Positions 36,670 to 45,777 of a stretch of DNA of 64,000 nt are shown here, piece after piece; position 1 is the first letter of the stretch; every line of letters begins with the position of its first letter. The DNA is from Elusimicrobiota bacterium. GTDB taxonomy: Bacteria > Elusimicrobiota > Elusimicrobia > Elusimicrobiales > UBA9959. The stretch is taken from positions 248,001-312,000 of the forward strand of contig JAPLKI010000010.1 of the NCBI GenBank assembly GCA_026388155.1, given 5' to 3'. A program made the position numbers and the translations under genes. The notes beneath the pieces are model-generated. The model made no database searches. It was not told the origin of the DNA and saw only the letters and a list, made by a program, of their open reading frames with translations.

Positions 36670-37367
36670 GGAAAGCAAAGCTTAAACGCCTTCACGGCCG
36701 CTGCATCATTATCGGCCTTACGGGGGCGCCGGCCTCCGGCAAAAGCACGGTCCTTAAACTGTTCCTGCAGGAGGGCGTTTTTTGCGTTTCGGCGGACGCT
36801 CTGGCAAAAGAAGTGTTGACAGAGCCCGAATGTTATAATAGAATCTTAAAGAAGTTCGGCCCCGAGATAGTCCTAAAAGACGGCCTGCCCGACACGCGCG
36901 GGCTCTCCCTGGAAATCTTTGGCGACAGTTCCAAAAGAAAATGGCTTGAGGGTTTGCTGCACCCCGAGATTTTGAAGCGTATTTACTCTTTAATAAGAAA
37001 ATCCCACGCAAAAATAGCGGTAGTTGAAGCGCCTCTGCTTTTTGAAGCCGGGCTCAAAGATTGTTTTGCGTTTACTGTTTGCGTCAGTGCCCCGCCCAAA
37101 GCGCGGCGGGCGCGCGCTTTAAAGCGCGGTTGGAGCGCGGTGGAACTGGAAAGAAGGACCTTGGCGCAGTTTGGAGAGGCGCGCAAGGCCGCTCTCTCGG
37201 ACATTACGCTGATGAACGACGGCGGGGTCGGGGAGTTGAAATTTAAAATAAATGTCCTGTGCGGTTTTTTAAAAGCATTGGGGCCAAAGACAGGGGAAAT
37301 AAATAATGGAAAACACGGCGGAGAAAAATTCAAAAGATGTGAACATGCAGTTAAGGAGAAACCCTAA
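36645..37367 (+). CDS. coaE: dephospho-CoA kinase
   Basis: About 240 aa. [20 protein letters not shown] is the P-loop; [14 protein letters not shown] carries the Asp of the substrate site; [15 protein letters not shown] is the lid region. CoaE phosphorylates the 3'-OH of dephospho-CoA in the final step of CoA synthesis. The start given is the ATG within the second 47-bp repeat; the original start was probably the ATG at 36557 overlapping the rhomboid stop, now separated by a 94-bp, frame-changing insertion. It overlaps the rho start at its 3' end if rho begins at 37306. Confidence 0.88.
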   Translation: MTRHLLKYWKAKLKRLHGRCIIIGLTGAPASGKSTVLKLFLQEGVFCVSADALAKEVLTEPECYNRILKKFGPEIVLKDGLPDTRGLSLEIFGDSSKRKWLEGLLHPEILKRIYSLIRKSHAKIAVVEAPLLFEAGLKDCFAFTVCVSAPPKARRARALKRGWSAVELERRTLAQFGEARKAALSDITLMNDGGVGELKFKINVLCGFLKALGPKTGEINNGKHGGEKFKRCEHAVKEKP

Positions 37368-38700
37368 AATGGAAAATAATACCAATCCGAATCCCTCTGG
37401 CGGCCCGGTTCCTCAGCCGCAGGGCGCTCAGATAATGCCCAAAATGGATGTAACCGTCATGACCAAAATGACGGTGTCCGAACTGCTTAAAATTGCCGAG
37501 CAGTTCAAGCTTGAGAGCGTTTCCGGCATGCGCAAGCAGGAACTGATAGGAAAGCTTATGGAAGCCCAGGCCAAGCAAAACGGCATTGTGCACGGCGAGG
37601 GTGTTCTTGAAATACTCCCCGACGGCTTCGGCTTTCTGCGTTCGCAGGAATACGACTACCTTTCAAGCCACGAGGACATTTATGTTTCGCCCTCGCAGAT
37701 AAAAAAACTGGGGCTCCGAAAAGGCGACACTGTAAACGGCCTTATCCGCCCGCCCAAGGAGGGGGAACGCTTTTTCGCCCTTCTGCAGGTGAAAACAGTA
37801 AACGGCATTGAGATAGAAAAAATAGGGCACCGCTCGCTTTTTGATAATCTCACTCCGCTGCACCCCAACTCGCGCTTCATACTTGAAAACTCAAAAACCG
37901 ACCTGACTTCAAGGGTGATAGACCTGATCGCTCCCATAGGCAAAGGCCAGCGGGCGCTTATCGTGGCGGCGCCCAAAACCGGAAAAACCATGATACTTCA
38001 GCGCATCGCAAACTCGCTTACCACAAGCCACCCGGAAATAGAACTGCTTGTGCTCTTGATCGATGAGCGACCGGAAGAGGTTACGGATATGAAGCGTTCG
38101 GTGAAGGGCGAGGTGATCGCCTCCACTTTTGACGAGCCGGCCGACCGGCATGTGCAGGTGGCCGAGATCGTTCTTGAAAAGGCCAAGCGCCTGACCGAAC
38201 ATAAGAAAGATGTGGTGATACTTCTTGACTCTGTCACCAGGCTCGCGCGCGCCTACAACACCATCTCTCCCTCAAGCGGCAGAGTGCTCTCCGGCGGCCT
38301 TGAATCCACTTCTCTGCAGCGGCCCAAGCGCTTTTTCGGCGCGGCCAGAAAACTTGAGGAGGGCGGTTCTCTTACCATTATCGCCACGGCTCTCGTGGAA
38401 ACCGGCAGCCGCATGGACGATGTCATTTTTGAGGAATTCAAGGGCACCGGCAATTGCGAAATCTACCTTGATCGTAAACTTTCCGACAGGCGTATTTTCC
38501 CGGCCATAGATATAAACCGCACCTCCACCCGCAAGGAAGAGCTGCTGATGACCGAAGACGAGCTTAACAAAGTGTGGATACTGCGCAAGGTTCTGGCGCC
38601 GCTTTCGCCCGTCGACGCTATGGAACTGCTTTTAACCAAGCTTTCGGCCACCAAATCCAACAAGGATTTTTTGAAGTCAATGGAGATGATTAACCGGTAA
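37306..38700 (+). CDS. rho: transcription termination factor Rho
   Basis: 464 aa. The Rho-N helical domain ([15 protein letters not shown]), the RNA-binding cold-shock-like fold ([33 protein letters not shown]), P-loop [13 protein letters not shown] and [15 protein letters not shown] (Walker B) and the R-loop region [16 protein letters not shown] are all present. It is a hexameric RNA helicase that terminates transcription. Two starts are possible: ATG 37306 with AGGGGA, overlapping coaE, and ATG 37369, just after the coaE stop with AAGGAG ten bases upstream. Confidence 0.95.
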   Translation: MENTAEKNSKDVNMQLRRNPKMENNTNPNPSGGPVPQPQGAQIMPKMDVTVMTKMTVSELLKIAEQFKLESVSGMRKQELIGKLMEAQAKQNGIVHGEGVLEILPDGFGFLRSQEYDYLSSHEDIYVSPSQIKKLGLRKGDTVNGLIRPPKEGERFFALLQVKTVNGIEIEKIGHRSLFDNLTPLHPNSRFILENSKTDLTSRVIDLIAPIGKGQRALIVAAPKTGKTMILQRIANSLTTSHPEIELLVLLIDERPEEVTDMKRSVKGEVIASTFDEPADRHVQVAEIVLEKAKRLTEHKKDVVILLDSVTRLARAYNTISPSSGRVLSGGLESTSLQRPKRFFGAARKLEEGGSLTIIATALVETGSRMDDVIFEEFKGTGNCEIYLDRKLSDRRIFPAIDINRTSTRKEELLMTEDELNKVWILRKVLAPLSPVDAMELLLTKLSATKSNKDFLKSMEMINR

Positions 38701-38785
38701 AGCGTAACTACTCAGGCAGTCAGAATCCAGCAGCCAGGATTCTGAATTCTGACCCCTGAATTCCATATAATTGGAGTAGTAACGA
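38701..38785. repeat. palindromic word array (CAGAATCCAG/CAGGATTCTG)
   Basis: AGTCAGAATCCAGCAGCC pairs with GGATTCTGAATTCTGAC. It lies between rho and the M23 peptidase gene. Similar CAGGATTC words occur in the 230-bp element. Confidence 0.5.
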
Positions 38786-39706
38786 ATGCGCCTGAAAAAA
38801 AGCTATCTGCTCATCGGCGTCTGTCTGGCCTTAAGCGTTTACGCTTTCGGTATCGGGACCATGACGCCGGGCGATTACGACAGATTTTCAGTTCTCACCC
38901 CGCCCGGTCCTGCGGAGCCCCCTCCTGAGGTTTTTCAAAAAGTGCCGCGCCTTATTCACGCCCGCCACAAGGTGGGCAATGGCGAAAACATAAGGGCGCT
39001 TGCCGCGCGTTACAACACCGATGTGCGCTCGCTTCAAAGCACCAATAACAACGAATTTATTTTCCTCTCTCGCGGCGGCTATATGCGCGTATATAACGGC
39101 CGCGGCCTCCTTTACGAGGTTACAGGCGGAGGAGAAACCCTAAATGGCCTGGCCGCGCGTTTCAAGCCCAAAGCCGGCGACTTTAAAACTTTCAAAGAAT
39201 TGATAATAAAGGATAACGACCTGCCGCCCTCGGCCATGCTCGGCAACTACAAATTTAAAAAAGGCGACAGGATTTTTTTGGCTTCGGTTTATTTAAACCT
39301 GGATACCTACCGCCTGCCCTTTAACGGCGGCCATATCCGCATCAGTTCGTCTTTCGGCTACCGCTATCACCCCATACTGCACCGCCGCATTTTCCACGAT
39401 GGCTGCGATATTCCCATGCCGCTTGGCACTCCGGTCTATCCCTCGCGTTCCGGAACCGTGGCTTTCGCGGGCTGGAAGGGGGGATACGGTAATACTGTGG
39501 AGGTGCGCCACAAAGACGGCTCTGTGGCGCGCTACGGCCATCTTTCAAAGGTGGAAGTGCGCGTGGGCGAGACCGTGCAGAAATCAAAAAATATGCTAGG
39601 CAAAGTGGGTTCCACCGGACAGTCCACGGGGCCGCATCTGCATTTTGAAATAATCACTCCTTCAGGCAGATCCATAAACCCGATGTCCAAAATCGGCAGA
39701 AACTAG
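38786..39706 (+). CDS. LysM-containing M23 peptidoglycan endopeptidase
   Basis: 306 aa. N-terminal membrane anchor or signal (LLIGVCLALSVYAF), LysM-like region (ARHKVGNGENIRALAARYNT) and a second related repeat, then the M23 domain: FGYRYHPILHRRIFHDGCDI (HxxxD), YGHLSKVEV and GPHLHFEI (HxH). This is a zinc endopeptidase or an EnvC/NlpD-like regulator. All metal-ligand residues are present, so activity is likely. The TAG stop (39704-39706) lies inside the end of the 230-bp repeat. Confidence 0.9.
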   Translation: MRLKKSYLLIGVCLALSVYAFGIGTMTPGDYDRFSVLTPPGPAEPPPEVFQKVPRLIHARHKVGNGENIRALAARYNTDVRSLQSTNNNEFIFLSRGGYMRVYNGRGLLYEVTGGGETLNGLAARFKPKAGDFKTFKELIIKDNDLPPSAMLGNYKFKKGDRIFLASVYLNLDTYRLPFNGGHIRISSSFGYRYHPILHRRIFHDGCDIPMPLGTPVYPSRSGTVAFAGWKGGYGNTVEVRHKDGSVARYGHLSKVEVRVGETVQKSKNMLGKVGSTGQSTGPHLHFEIITPSGRSINPMSKIGRN

Positions 39707-39932
39707 CCCGAAAGTTGCAGTTGACTGCAACTTTCGCCCCAAAGGGCCGCCCTTTTCCGGCGGCAGGCAGGTGAATGTGCACTCGGCGCGGCGCGCACAA
39801 AAAAATGCGCTCAAAACTCGCTCATGAGCGTAAAAGGGCGGGGCAACCCGGCCCTTTTGCCCAATAATTTGCTGAATTATAGGCAAAAGAGCTGCCCTCC
39901 GGGCGAATCCTGACTGCAGGATTCGGGCTAGC
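39703..39932. repeat. 230-bp palindromic element, copy 2, inverted
   Basis: It starts CTAGCCCGAAAGTTG and ends GGATTCGGGCTAGC, the reverse-complement order of copy 1 at 15271-15500, with the same length. Left end hairpin AGTTGCAGTTGACTGCAACT, right end hairpin GAATCCTGACTGCAGGATTC. Confidence 0.75.
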
Positions 39933-40071
39933 GGTGGCCGGCGCACAAGATCGTAAGAGGGAACCGAATAGGCGTCAGGCTGAAGCAAGAGGGAGAGGCT
40001 TATTTAAAAAGGCAGGGAAATAAAAAATATCCCATCTTTTCCTTCAGCCAGCAGCCCCACGAGTTCAAATC

Positions 40072-40307
40072 GCTAGTGCAACAAGCGGTGGAATTTATAT
40101 GTGTCGTGGCTGCAAGTTCGGGGGTCCTGCCGGCGGATTGCCCTTCGCCCCAGACCCGTGGGGGGACCCTCCCGTGGTCCCCCTCCACCCCGTATTGAGG
40201 GGTGGAGCCTCCTCTCCGCTACTGGGGCGCAGCGGGCAAACCCGCCGTCACCCCCTCCAATTATTCCCACGACACAACGGTATCCTTACTAACCTTGTTG
40301 CACTAGC
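40072..40307. repeat. GC-rich covarying hairpin element, copy 4, with 14-bp inverted ends
   Basis: GCTAGTGCAACAAG (40072-40085) is exactly repeated in reverse as CTTGTTGCACTAGC (40294-40307). Inside, GTGTCGTGG pairs with CCACGACAC, and the variable outer stem is GGCGGATTGCCCTTCGCCCC/GGGGCGCAGCGGGCAAACCC, unlike copies 1-3, while GGGGTCCTGCCGG and the core CCCTCCCGTGGT are kept. Confidence 0.75.
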
Positions 40308-40403
40308 ACCTTGAATGTGCCCCCTCAGCCTTCAGCCTTTTCCTGTCCCGTCAATATGGTATAATCTATAACGGTGTAATTTTAATTTTTAAGGAAAAAA
40401 CTC

Positions 40404-40763
40404 ATGAAAACCGATATCCACCCTAAATACAGCATTTGCGAAGTTACCTGCGTATGCGGCAATACTTTTCAGACCCGCTCTATCAAACCGGCCATCAAAG
40501 TCGAGATATGCTCGGCCTGCCATCCTTTTTATACCGGCAAGCAGAAACTGCTCGACACGGCCGGCCGCGTTGAGAAATTTAAGAAAAAGTTTGCCGCTTC
40601 CGACGGGAAAATGGTGGTGCGCAAGCCCAGAAAGGTTATAAAGGCTTCCGTGTCGCCCAAGCATAACAGTAAAGCTAAAAAAGTGCTCTCCTCCGCCCCC
40701 AAGAAAACAGAGGCTAAAACTGAAAAAGCCCCTAAAGCGGAGGCGAAACCGGAGACCAAGTAG
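40404..40763 (+). CDS. rpmE: 50S ribosomal protein bL31 with C-terminal extension
   Basis: 119 aa against about 70 for a usual bL31. [20 protein letters not shown] with CVCG and [13 protein letters not shown] gives the four-Cys zinc form. The extra 45 residues are rich in Lys, Ala and Pro, so the tail could bind RNA or be disordered. RBS AAGGAA lies upstream. Adjacent to prfA and prmC, a frequent grouping in bacteria. Confidence 0.95.
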   Translation: MKTDIHPKYSICEVTCVCGNTFQTRSIKPAIKVEICSACHPFYTGKQKLLDTAGRVEKFKKKFAASDGKMVVRKPRKVIKASVSPKHNSKAKKVLSSAPKKTEAKTEKAPKAEAKPETK

Positions 40764-40824
40764 CTGTTTTTATATTTAAGGCAGGCGTGTTCATATTTTG
40801 AAGCGCCTGTTTTTTATTTACAAC

Positions 40825-41895
40825 ATGAAAGAAGAAGAGCTTAAAAAAATAAAAGAAGAATTTTCGCAGGTGGAGGACAGGCTGGCCTCGGGCGGGCTTG
40901 CCCCGAAAGATATTGAGGCTCTGTCCAGACGGCATTCCTATCTTGACAGCGTGCTTAAAACTTCAGAGGAGCTTGAAAAAGCGCGTGAAGAGACGGAAGG
41001 CGCCCGCAAGATGATTTCCGAGCACGATCCGGAGCTGGCGGCCATGGCGATCGCGGAATATGAAACGCTTAAAACCCGGTTGGCCGGGCTTGAAAAAAAA
41101 CTGAAGCTTCTTATACTCCCGCCGGACCCCGCGGATTCAAAAAATATTTTTCTTGAAATAAGGGCCGGAGTTGGAGGCGACGAATCGGCGCTTTTCGCTT
41201 CCGACATGCTGCGGATGTACACTAAATTCGCGCAGGCCATGGGCTGGCGGGTGGAAATAAGGGATTTGAACTATACCGGCCTTAAGGGCATAAAAAACGC
41301 TGTCCTCTATATCTCGGGTCAGGAAGTGTATTCCTGGCTCAAGTACGAGGGCGGCGTGCACCGCGTGCAAAGGGTCCCGCAGACCGAGGCTTCGGGCCGG
41401 GTGCATACATCTACCGTTACCGTGGCCCTGATGCCTGAAATAGACGTAGTGGAAATAAAGATAGATCCGAAAGATCTGAAAATGGACACCTATCGCTCCG
41501 GCGGGGCCGGCGGGCAGAATGTTAATAAGGTGGAAACAGCCGTGCGTCTGACGCATCTGCCAACCGGTACGATCACGCAGTGCCAGCAGGAACGCTCGCA
41601 GGGCCAGAACCGCGAGAAAGCTATGCAGCTCATGGCGGCCAAGCTCGCGCGCTTTTCCGAGGAATCGCAGGCTCAGTCGCAGGCGGGGGAACGAAAAAAG
41701 CAGGTGGGCACTGGAGACCGTTCGGAAAAAATACGCACCTATAATTTCCCCCAAAGCCGTGTGACCGACCACCGCGTGCAGCTATCCTGGCATAATATCG
41801 ATGAACTTCTGGACGGCAATATCAGGGCAATGCTGGAGGAAATAAGACTGGATATGTCAACGAAACGCGGTGCTGAAGAAAGCGGGGTCCTCTGA
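40825..41895 (+). CDS. prfA: peptide chain release factor 1
   Basis: About 356 aa from ATG 40825. [17 protein letters not shown] has the GGQ motif that triggers peptidyl-tRNA hydrolysis; [19 protein letters not shown] has the PxT anticodon-like motif of RF1 (UAG/UAA), not SPF of RF2. A TTG at 40798 is in frame, but the conserved start seems to be [13 protein letters not shown]. It overlaps the prmC ATG by one base (TGATG). The many TAG stops supplied by repeats would be read by this factor. Confidence 0.95.
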   Translation: MKEEELKKIKEEFSQVEDRLASGGLAPKDIEALSRRHSYLDSVLKTSEELEKAREETEGARKMISEHDPELAAMAIAEYETLKTRLAGLEKKLKLLILPPDPADSKNIFLEIRAGVGGDESALFASDMLRMYTKFAQAMGWRVEIRDLNYTGLKGIKNAVLYISGQEVYSWLKYEGGVHRVQRVPQTEASGRVHTSTVTVALMPEIDVVEIKIDPKDLKMDTYRSGGAGGQNVNKVETAVRLTHLPTGTITQCQQERSQGQNREKAMQLMAAKLARFSEESQAQSQAGERKKQVGTGDRSEKIRTYNFPQSRVTDHRVQLSWHNIDELLDGNIRAMLEEIRLDMSTKRGAEESGVL

Positions 41896-42959
41896 TGGTT
41901 CCAGGTCCCGGCATTGCGCGTCCACAGGCTGACAGCTTGCTGAAAGAGGCCGTTGCGCGCCTCACGAAAAACGGCATAGAGGAGGCGGACCTTAACGCCC
42001 AATGGCTTCTGGCCTCGGCCCTTGGCATTGGACGTTTGGAGCTTTTGGCACGGCGCGAAAGGGAAGTTCCGGCCGCGGCGGAAAGTGTTTTTAAAAAAAA
42101 TCTGGAGCTGAAAATAAGCGGATGGCCGCTTGCCTACATATTGGGCGAGCAGAATTTCTGCGGGCTGAGGCTTAAAGTGGATAAAGCCGTGCTGGTGCCG
42201 CGGCCTGAAACGGAGGAACTGGTAGAACTGGTTTGTACCGGGCTGAAAAAACGCTGGGGCCCGCTTATGGCGCCTGCCGCGGGCTTACAGGGCAAGGTTA
42301 TTACCCCATCATCCGTTTCGGGACCGGCAGGCCCCGCCAAAGTCGGGCAAGCCCCGCCCTTTTGGTCCCAACGTAAATCCAAAAGAGCGGGGCAAGGCCG
42401 TTTTGCGGGCCAGAGGCCTTTGGGACGGCACCTCCAGAGGATTGCAGGTGGCGGGGTCACTCTGCTTGATTTCGGCACCGGCTCGGGCGCCATAGCGCTG
42501 GCGCTTGCGGCGCGTTTTCCGGCCCTTAAAGTTACGGCGGTGGACATTTCCGCGCGCGCGCTTAAACGCGCGCGGGAAAACGCCCGCCTGCTTCGCCTTG
42601 CCGACAGGGTGAGGTTTTTGAAAGCGGACAGTCTTGGCGCAGTGCCGGGCAGATATAAAGTGATAGTTTCAAACCCTCCCTATATCCCAACCGGGGCGGT
42701 GGCCGGTCTGCAGGTGGAGGTGCTCTTTGAGCCGAAACTTGCCCTTGATGGCGGCCCCGACGGCCTGAAAATAGCGCGCCGGCTCATAAAGGAAGCCCCG
42801 CGCTCGCTTGAAAAAGGCGGGGAGCTTTTTATTGAAACCGGGGCCGGGCAGTGGAAAGACCTGGCCGGGCTTTTTTCGGGCCGGTTTTGGAGCGAAAGTC
42901 GCGCTCTGAAAGATATTAATGGAAAAGAACGTTTTATTTACGGGAGGATGAGGGAATAG
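41895..42959 (+). CDS. prmC: release factor glutamine methyltransferase with a repeat-derived insertion
   Basis: 354 aa, about 70 longer than typical PrmC. KAVLVPRPETEELVELV and LLDFGTGSGAIALALA belong next to each other in the family, but here 65 residues (about 122-186) separate them; that DNA contains an inverted pair around GCCCCGCCCTTTTGG and a 47-bp repeat copy (42396-42443). VIVSNPPYIPTGAV is the catalytic NPPY. PrmC methylates the Gln of the GGQ in RF1 and RF2. It overlaps prfA by one base. The insert probably loops out of the fold. Confidence 0.92.
   Translation: MVPGPGIARPQADSLLKEAVARLTKNGIEEADLNAQWLLASALGIGRLELLARREREVPAAAESVFKKNLELKISGWPLAYILGEQNFCGLRLKVDKAVLVPRPETEELVELVCTGLKKRWGPLMAPAAGLQGKVITPSSVSGPAGPAKVGQAPPFWSQRKSKRAGQGRFAGQRPLGRHLQRIAGGGVTLLDFGTGSGAIALALAARFPALKVTAVDISARALKRARENARLLRLADRVRFLKADSLGAVPGRYKVIVSNPPYIPTGAVAGLQVEVLFEPKLALDGGPDGLKIARRLIKEAPRSLEKGGELFIETGAGQWKDLAGLFSGRFWSESRALKDINGKERFIYGRMRE
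42302..42455. repeat. composite repeat inserted in frame in prmC
   Basis: Bases 42351-42365 (GCCCCGCCCTTTTGG) pair with 42379-42393, one mismatch, and GGGCAAGCCCCGCCCTTTT resembles the inside of the 230-bp element; 42396-42443 matches the 47-bp repeat. The reading frame passes through without a stop. Confidence 0.7.
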
Positions 42960-43055
42960 CGAATAGGGGATAGCGCAGAGCGGATAGGGAAGGAGTTCCT
43001 TGATTCAGTACCTTCTCCGCTAGTCTCTAGCCCCTCGCCCCTGCATTTAACTACT
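42955..43055. repeat. word-array hairpin between prmC and murA
   Basis: The left arm has GAATAGCGAATAGGGGATAGC words, starting with the prmC stop TAG; the loop has GGGAAGGAGTTCCTTGATTC (shared loop motif in reverse); the right arm has CGCTAGTCTCTAGCCCCTCG. Confidence 0.7.
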
Positions 43056-44312
43056 ATGGATAATTTTATAATTCACGGCGGTAAACAGCTTCACGGTGAA
43101 GTTAGGATCAGCGGTTCAAAAAACGCCGCCCTGCCGATACTGGCGGCCACGCTGCTTACCAGAGAAAGATGCGAAATAAAAAATGTGCCCGAACTCAGGG
43201 ACATCCGTTCCACCTTTGAACTGCTCAATTACCTGGGCAAGAACTGCTTTTACGGGTATGGCGATTTTGTGGCCGAGGAACGCGTCCCGCTGAAGCTTCA
43301 CGCCCCCTACGACCTGGTGCGTAAAATGCGCGCTTCCATGCTGGTTGCCGGCCCGCTGCTCGCGCGGTTTAAAAAAGCGCGTTTCTCGCTGCCTGGCGGC
43401 TGCTCCATAGGGCTGCGGCCCATAGATATACATTTGGAGGCGTTCAAAAAGCTGGGGGCATCCGTAACATACGAGAAGGGCGATGTGGTGCTCGCCGCCA
43501 AAAAACTGAAGGCGGCGCGCGTTAAATTCCGGTTCCCAAGCGTTGGCGCAACCGAGAACCTGATGATGTGCGCCTCTCTTATAGAGGGCCGTACCCTGCT
43601 CGAGAATTGCGCACGGGAGCCCGAGATAGCGGATCTGGCCGCCGCGCTTAAAAAAATGGGAGCCAGAATAAAGGGGGAGGGCACGGCCCGCATCGAGATA
43701 ATCGGCGCGGAGCGCCTTAAAGGCCTTAAACATTCCGTGATGCCTGACCGCATTGAAACCGGAACTTTCATGCTTGCCTGCGCCGCGGCCGGCGGCCGGG
43801 TGCGTTTGTCCGGGGCCGCGCCAAAAACCGTGGACACGCTTACCAGACATTTGCGTCTGGCCGGGGTTAAGGTGTCGGTTTTTAAAGACGCGGTTGAAAT
43901 AAATTCCGGCGGCGGAAGACCCAGGCCGGTCAATGTCCTGACCAGACCTTACCCCGGCTTTCCGACCGACCTTCAGGCCCCCTGGATGGCCTTCATGGTC
44001 AGGGCACGCGGCGTATGTTCCGTTAATGAACGTATTTTTGAAAATCGCTTCATACATGCTGCGGAATTTTGCCGCATGGGAGCCGACATCTCAGTGCTGG
44101 ACAAGAAGGCGCATATACGGGGAGTGGACGCCCTTTTAGGCGCGCCGGTAATGGCTTCGGATTTGCGCGCGGGCGCGGCTCTGGTGGTTGCGGCGCTGGC
44201 GGCGAAAGGCAAAACGCTGGTGCGCCGGGTGTATCACATAGACCGCGGTTATGAGCGGTTCGAAGATAAGCTGCGGCGCCTTGGAGCGGATATAGAGAGA
44301 GTGAAAAGCTAA
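43056..44312 (+). CDS. murA: UDP-N-acetylglucosamine 1-carboxyvinyltransferase
   Basis: 418 aa. ISGSKNAALPILAATLLT is the N-terminal substrate loop; SLPGGCSIGLRPIDIHL has the catalytic Cys (fosfomycin-sensitive type); VMPDRIETGTFMLACAAAGG and PGFPTDLQAP are further family motifs. It transfers enolpyruvate from PEP to UDP-GlcNAc in the first committed step of peptidoglycan synthesis. Confidence 0.96.
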   Translation: MDNFIIHGGKQLHGEVRISGSKNAALPILAATLLTRERCEIKNVPELRDIRSTFELLNYLGKNCFYGYGDFVAEERVPLKLHAPYDLVRKMRASMLVAGPLLARFKKARFSLPGGCSIGLRPIDIHLEAFKKLGASVTYEKGDVVLAAKKLKAARVKFRFPSVGATENLMMCASLIEGRTLLENCAREPEIADLAAALKKMGARIKGEGTARIEIIGAERLKGLKHSVMPDRIETGTFMLACAAAGGRVRLSGAAPKTVDTLTRHLRLAGVKVSVFKDAVEINSGGGRPRPVNVLTRPYPGFPTDLQAPWMAFMVRARGVCSVNERIFENRFIHAAEFCRMGADISVLDKKAHIRGVDALLGAPVMASDLRAGAALVVAALAAKGKTLVRRVYHIDRGYERFEDKLRRLGADIERVKS

Positions 44313-44404
44313 CGGCAGTGGCTAGCGTATAGAGGCGAGAGGTTAGTGGTGGAATAAAGAACTCCTTCCCTGACCCCTATGCGCTATCCTCTAACCCCTA
44401 ACTT
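44313..44404. repeat. word-array hairpin between murA and folC
   Basis: Left arm GGCTAGCGTATAGAGGCGAG and GGTTAG words; loop AAGAACTCCTTCCCTGA; right arm CCCCTATGCGCTATCCTCTA. The loop motif is shared with the elements at 45690 and 57920. Confidence 0.75.
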
Positions 44405-45691
44405 ATGATTTCTTTTGAAGAATCTGAAAAACTTTTATTGGGAAGACAGGGCGTTGTTAAAAAAGACAACTTTATGGCCGCACTGGCTTGCCTTGAGCGG
44501 TTTGGCAACCCGCAGGATAAAATAAAGTCCATTCATGTTACCGGCACCAACGGCAAGGGTTCGGTGTGCGCGCTTTTTGAAGCCGCCCTCCGTTCGGCGG
44601 GGTTAAAAACAGGCTTATTTATTTCACCACACCTGATCGACCTTACCGAGCGGATACAGGAGGGCGGCGCCGAAATAAGCCGCGCTGATTTCGCCGCGCT
44701 TTTTGAAGAGGTTTACGCAGCCGGTCCCGAACTTGGCTTTTTTGAAATTTTAACCTGCATGGCTTTCCTGTACTTTGAAAGGAATAAAACCGATATTGCC
44801 ATTATAGAAGTGGGGATAGGCGGGCGTTTTGACACCACCAATGTCATAAAGAAACCGGAGCTTTGCGTTATAACCTCGGTTGAACTGGACCATAAAAAAT
44901 ATCTGGGTGATACTTTAGGTTTGGTGGCTTCTCAGAAAGCGGGCATTATAAAGCGGGGTGTTCCATGTCTGGCTCCGGTTTTGAGCGCTGAAGCTATGGC
45001 GCCTATAATGGAAGAAGCTGAGCTTAAAAATTCGCCTCTGCACTTTTTCGCCCCGGAATTTGAAATAAAGGCCTATAATTGGAAGAGCGGCTCCATGACG
45101 CTCTGCCATAAAAAAACAGGCGAGCTTTATCCCTTCGGCATTTTGGGCGAGCGCCAGAATTCAAACGCCACACTGGTTTACGAAGGGTGTGAAATACTCT
45201 CAGGTCTCGGCTGGCCCCTGAAGAAAACGCACACGGCAGCCGGTTTTGAAAAGGCGCGCTGGCCCGGCCGGTTTCAGGTGTTTAAAAGCGGGCCCGCATT
45301 CGGAGGCGCGGTGTTCGTGGTTGACGGGGCGCATAACCCGGAGGCGGCCGCGGCTTTCGTGCGTACCTGGGAGGTTTCGCCTTTTGCCGGGGGCAACGCC
45401 GCATTCGTAATGGGCATGCTTGAAGACAAGGATTACATACGCATACTTGAGATTATCGCGCCGCACGCGGCAAAAATTATTTTTACAAGGCCCGCTTCTT
45501 CGCGCGCGGTCGATCCCTGCGCGCTGGCCGATATTTTTTCCCGTTTAAGGCCCGACGCCTCGATCGAGGTCCAGGAAAACGCGGAGGCGGCTTTATTGTC
45601 GGCGTCAAAAAGCGGAACGGCGGCGGTACTGGGGTCGTTCTACCTGGCTGGAGCCGCGCTGAAAATATTAAAGGCAGGGGTTAGCGGCTAG
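44405..45691 (+). CDS. folC: folylpolyglutamate synthase / dihydrofolate synthase
   Basis: 428 aa. IHVTGTNGKGSVCALFEAAL is the Mur-ligase P-loop; KTGLFISPHLIDLTERIQ and VGIGGRFDTTNVI are FolC signatures; VVDGAHNPEAAAAF is the C-terminal domain motif. It adds glutamate to dihydropteroate or folates. The C-terminal codons for VSG and the stop TAG fall within a word array. Confidence 0.93.
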   Translation: MISFEESEKLLLGRQGVVKKDNFMAALACLERFGNPQDKIKSIHVTGTNGKGSVCALFEAALRSAGLKTGLFISPHLIDLTERIQEGGAEISRADFAALFEEVYAAGPELGFFEILTCMAFLYFERNKTDIAIIEVGIGGRFDTTNVIKKPELCVITSVELDHKKYLGDTLGLVASQKAGIIKRGVPCLAPVLSAEAMAPIMEEAELKNSPLHFFAPEFEIKAYNWKSGSMTLCHKKTGELYPFGILGERQNSNATLVYEGCEILSGLGWPLKKTHTAAGFEKARWPGRFQVFKSGPAFGGAVFVVDGAHNPEAAAAFVRTWEVSPFAGGNAAFVMGMLEDKDYIRILEIIAPHAAKIIFTRPASSRAVDPCALADIFSRLRPDASIEVQENAEAALLSASKSGTAAVLGSFYLAGAALKILKAGVSG

Positions 45692-45777
45692 GGGCTAGCG
45701 GCGAGGGTTCAGAAATCAGGAACTCCTTCCCTAAACTCTAACCACTAACCTCCAGCCCCTATAATCGAGAGGTATTT
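45680..45777. repeat. word-array hairpin between folC and the ROK kinase gene
   Basis: Left arm GGTTAGCGGCTAGGGGCTAG; loop CAGGAACTCCTTCCCTAAA; right arm CTAACCACTAACCTCCAGCC. It supplies the folC TAG. Confidence 0.75.

Noticed and set aside
43116-44057. 313-codon open frame antisense to murA
   Set aside because: It is a shadow of the MurA frame and has no recognisable domain.
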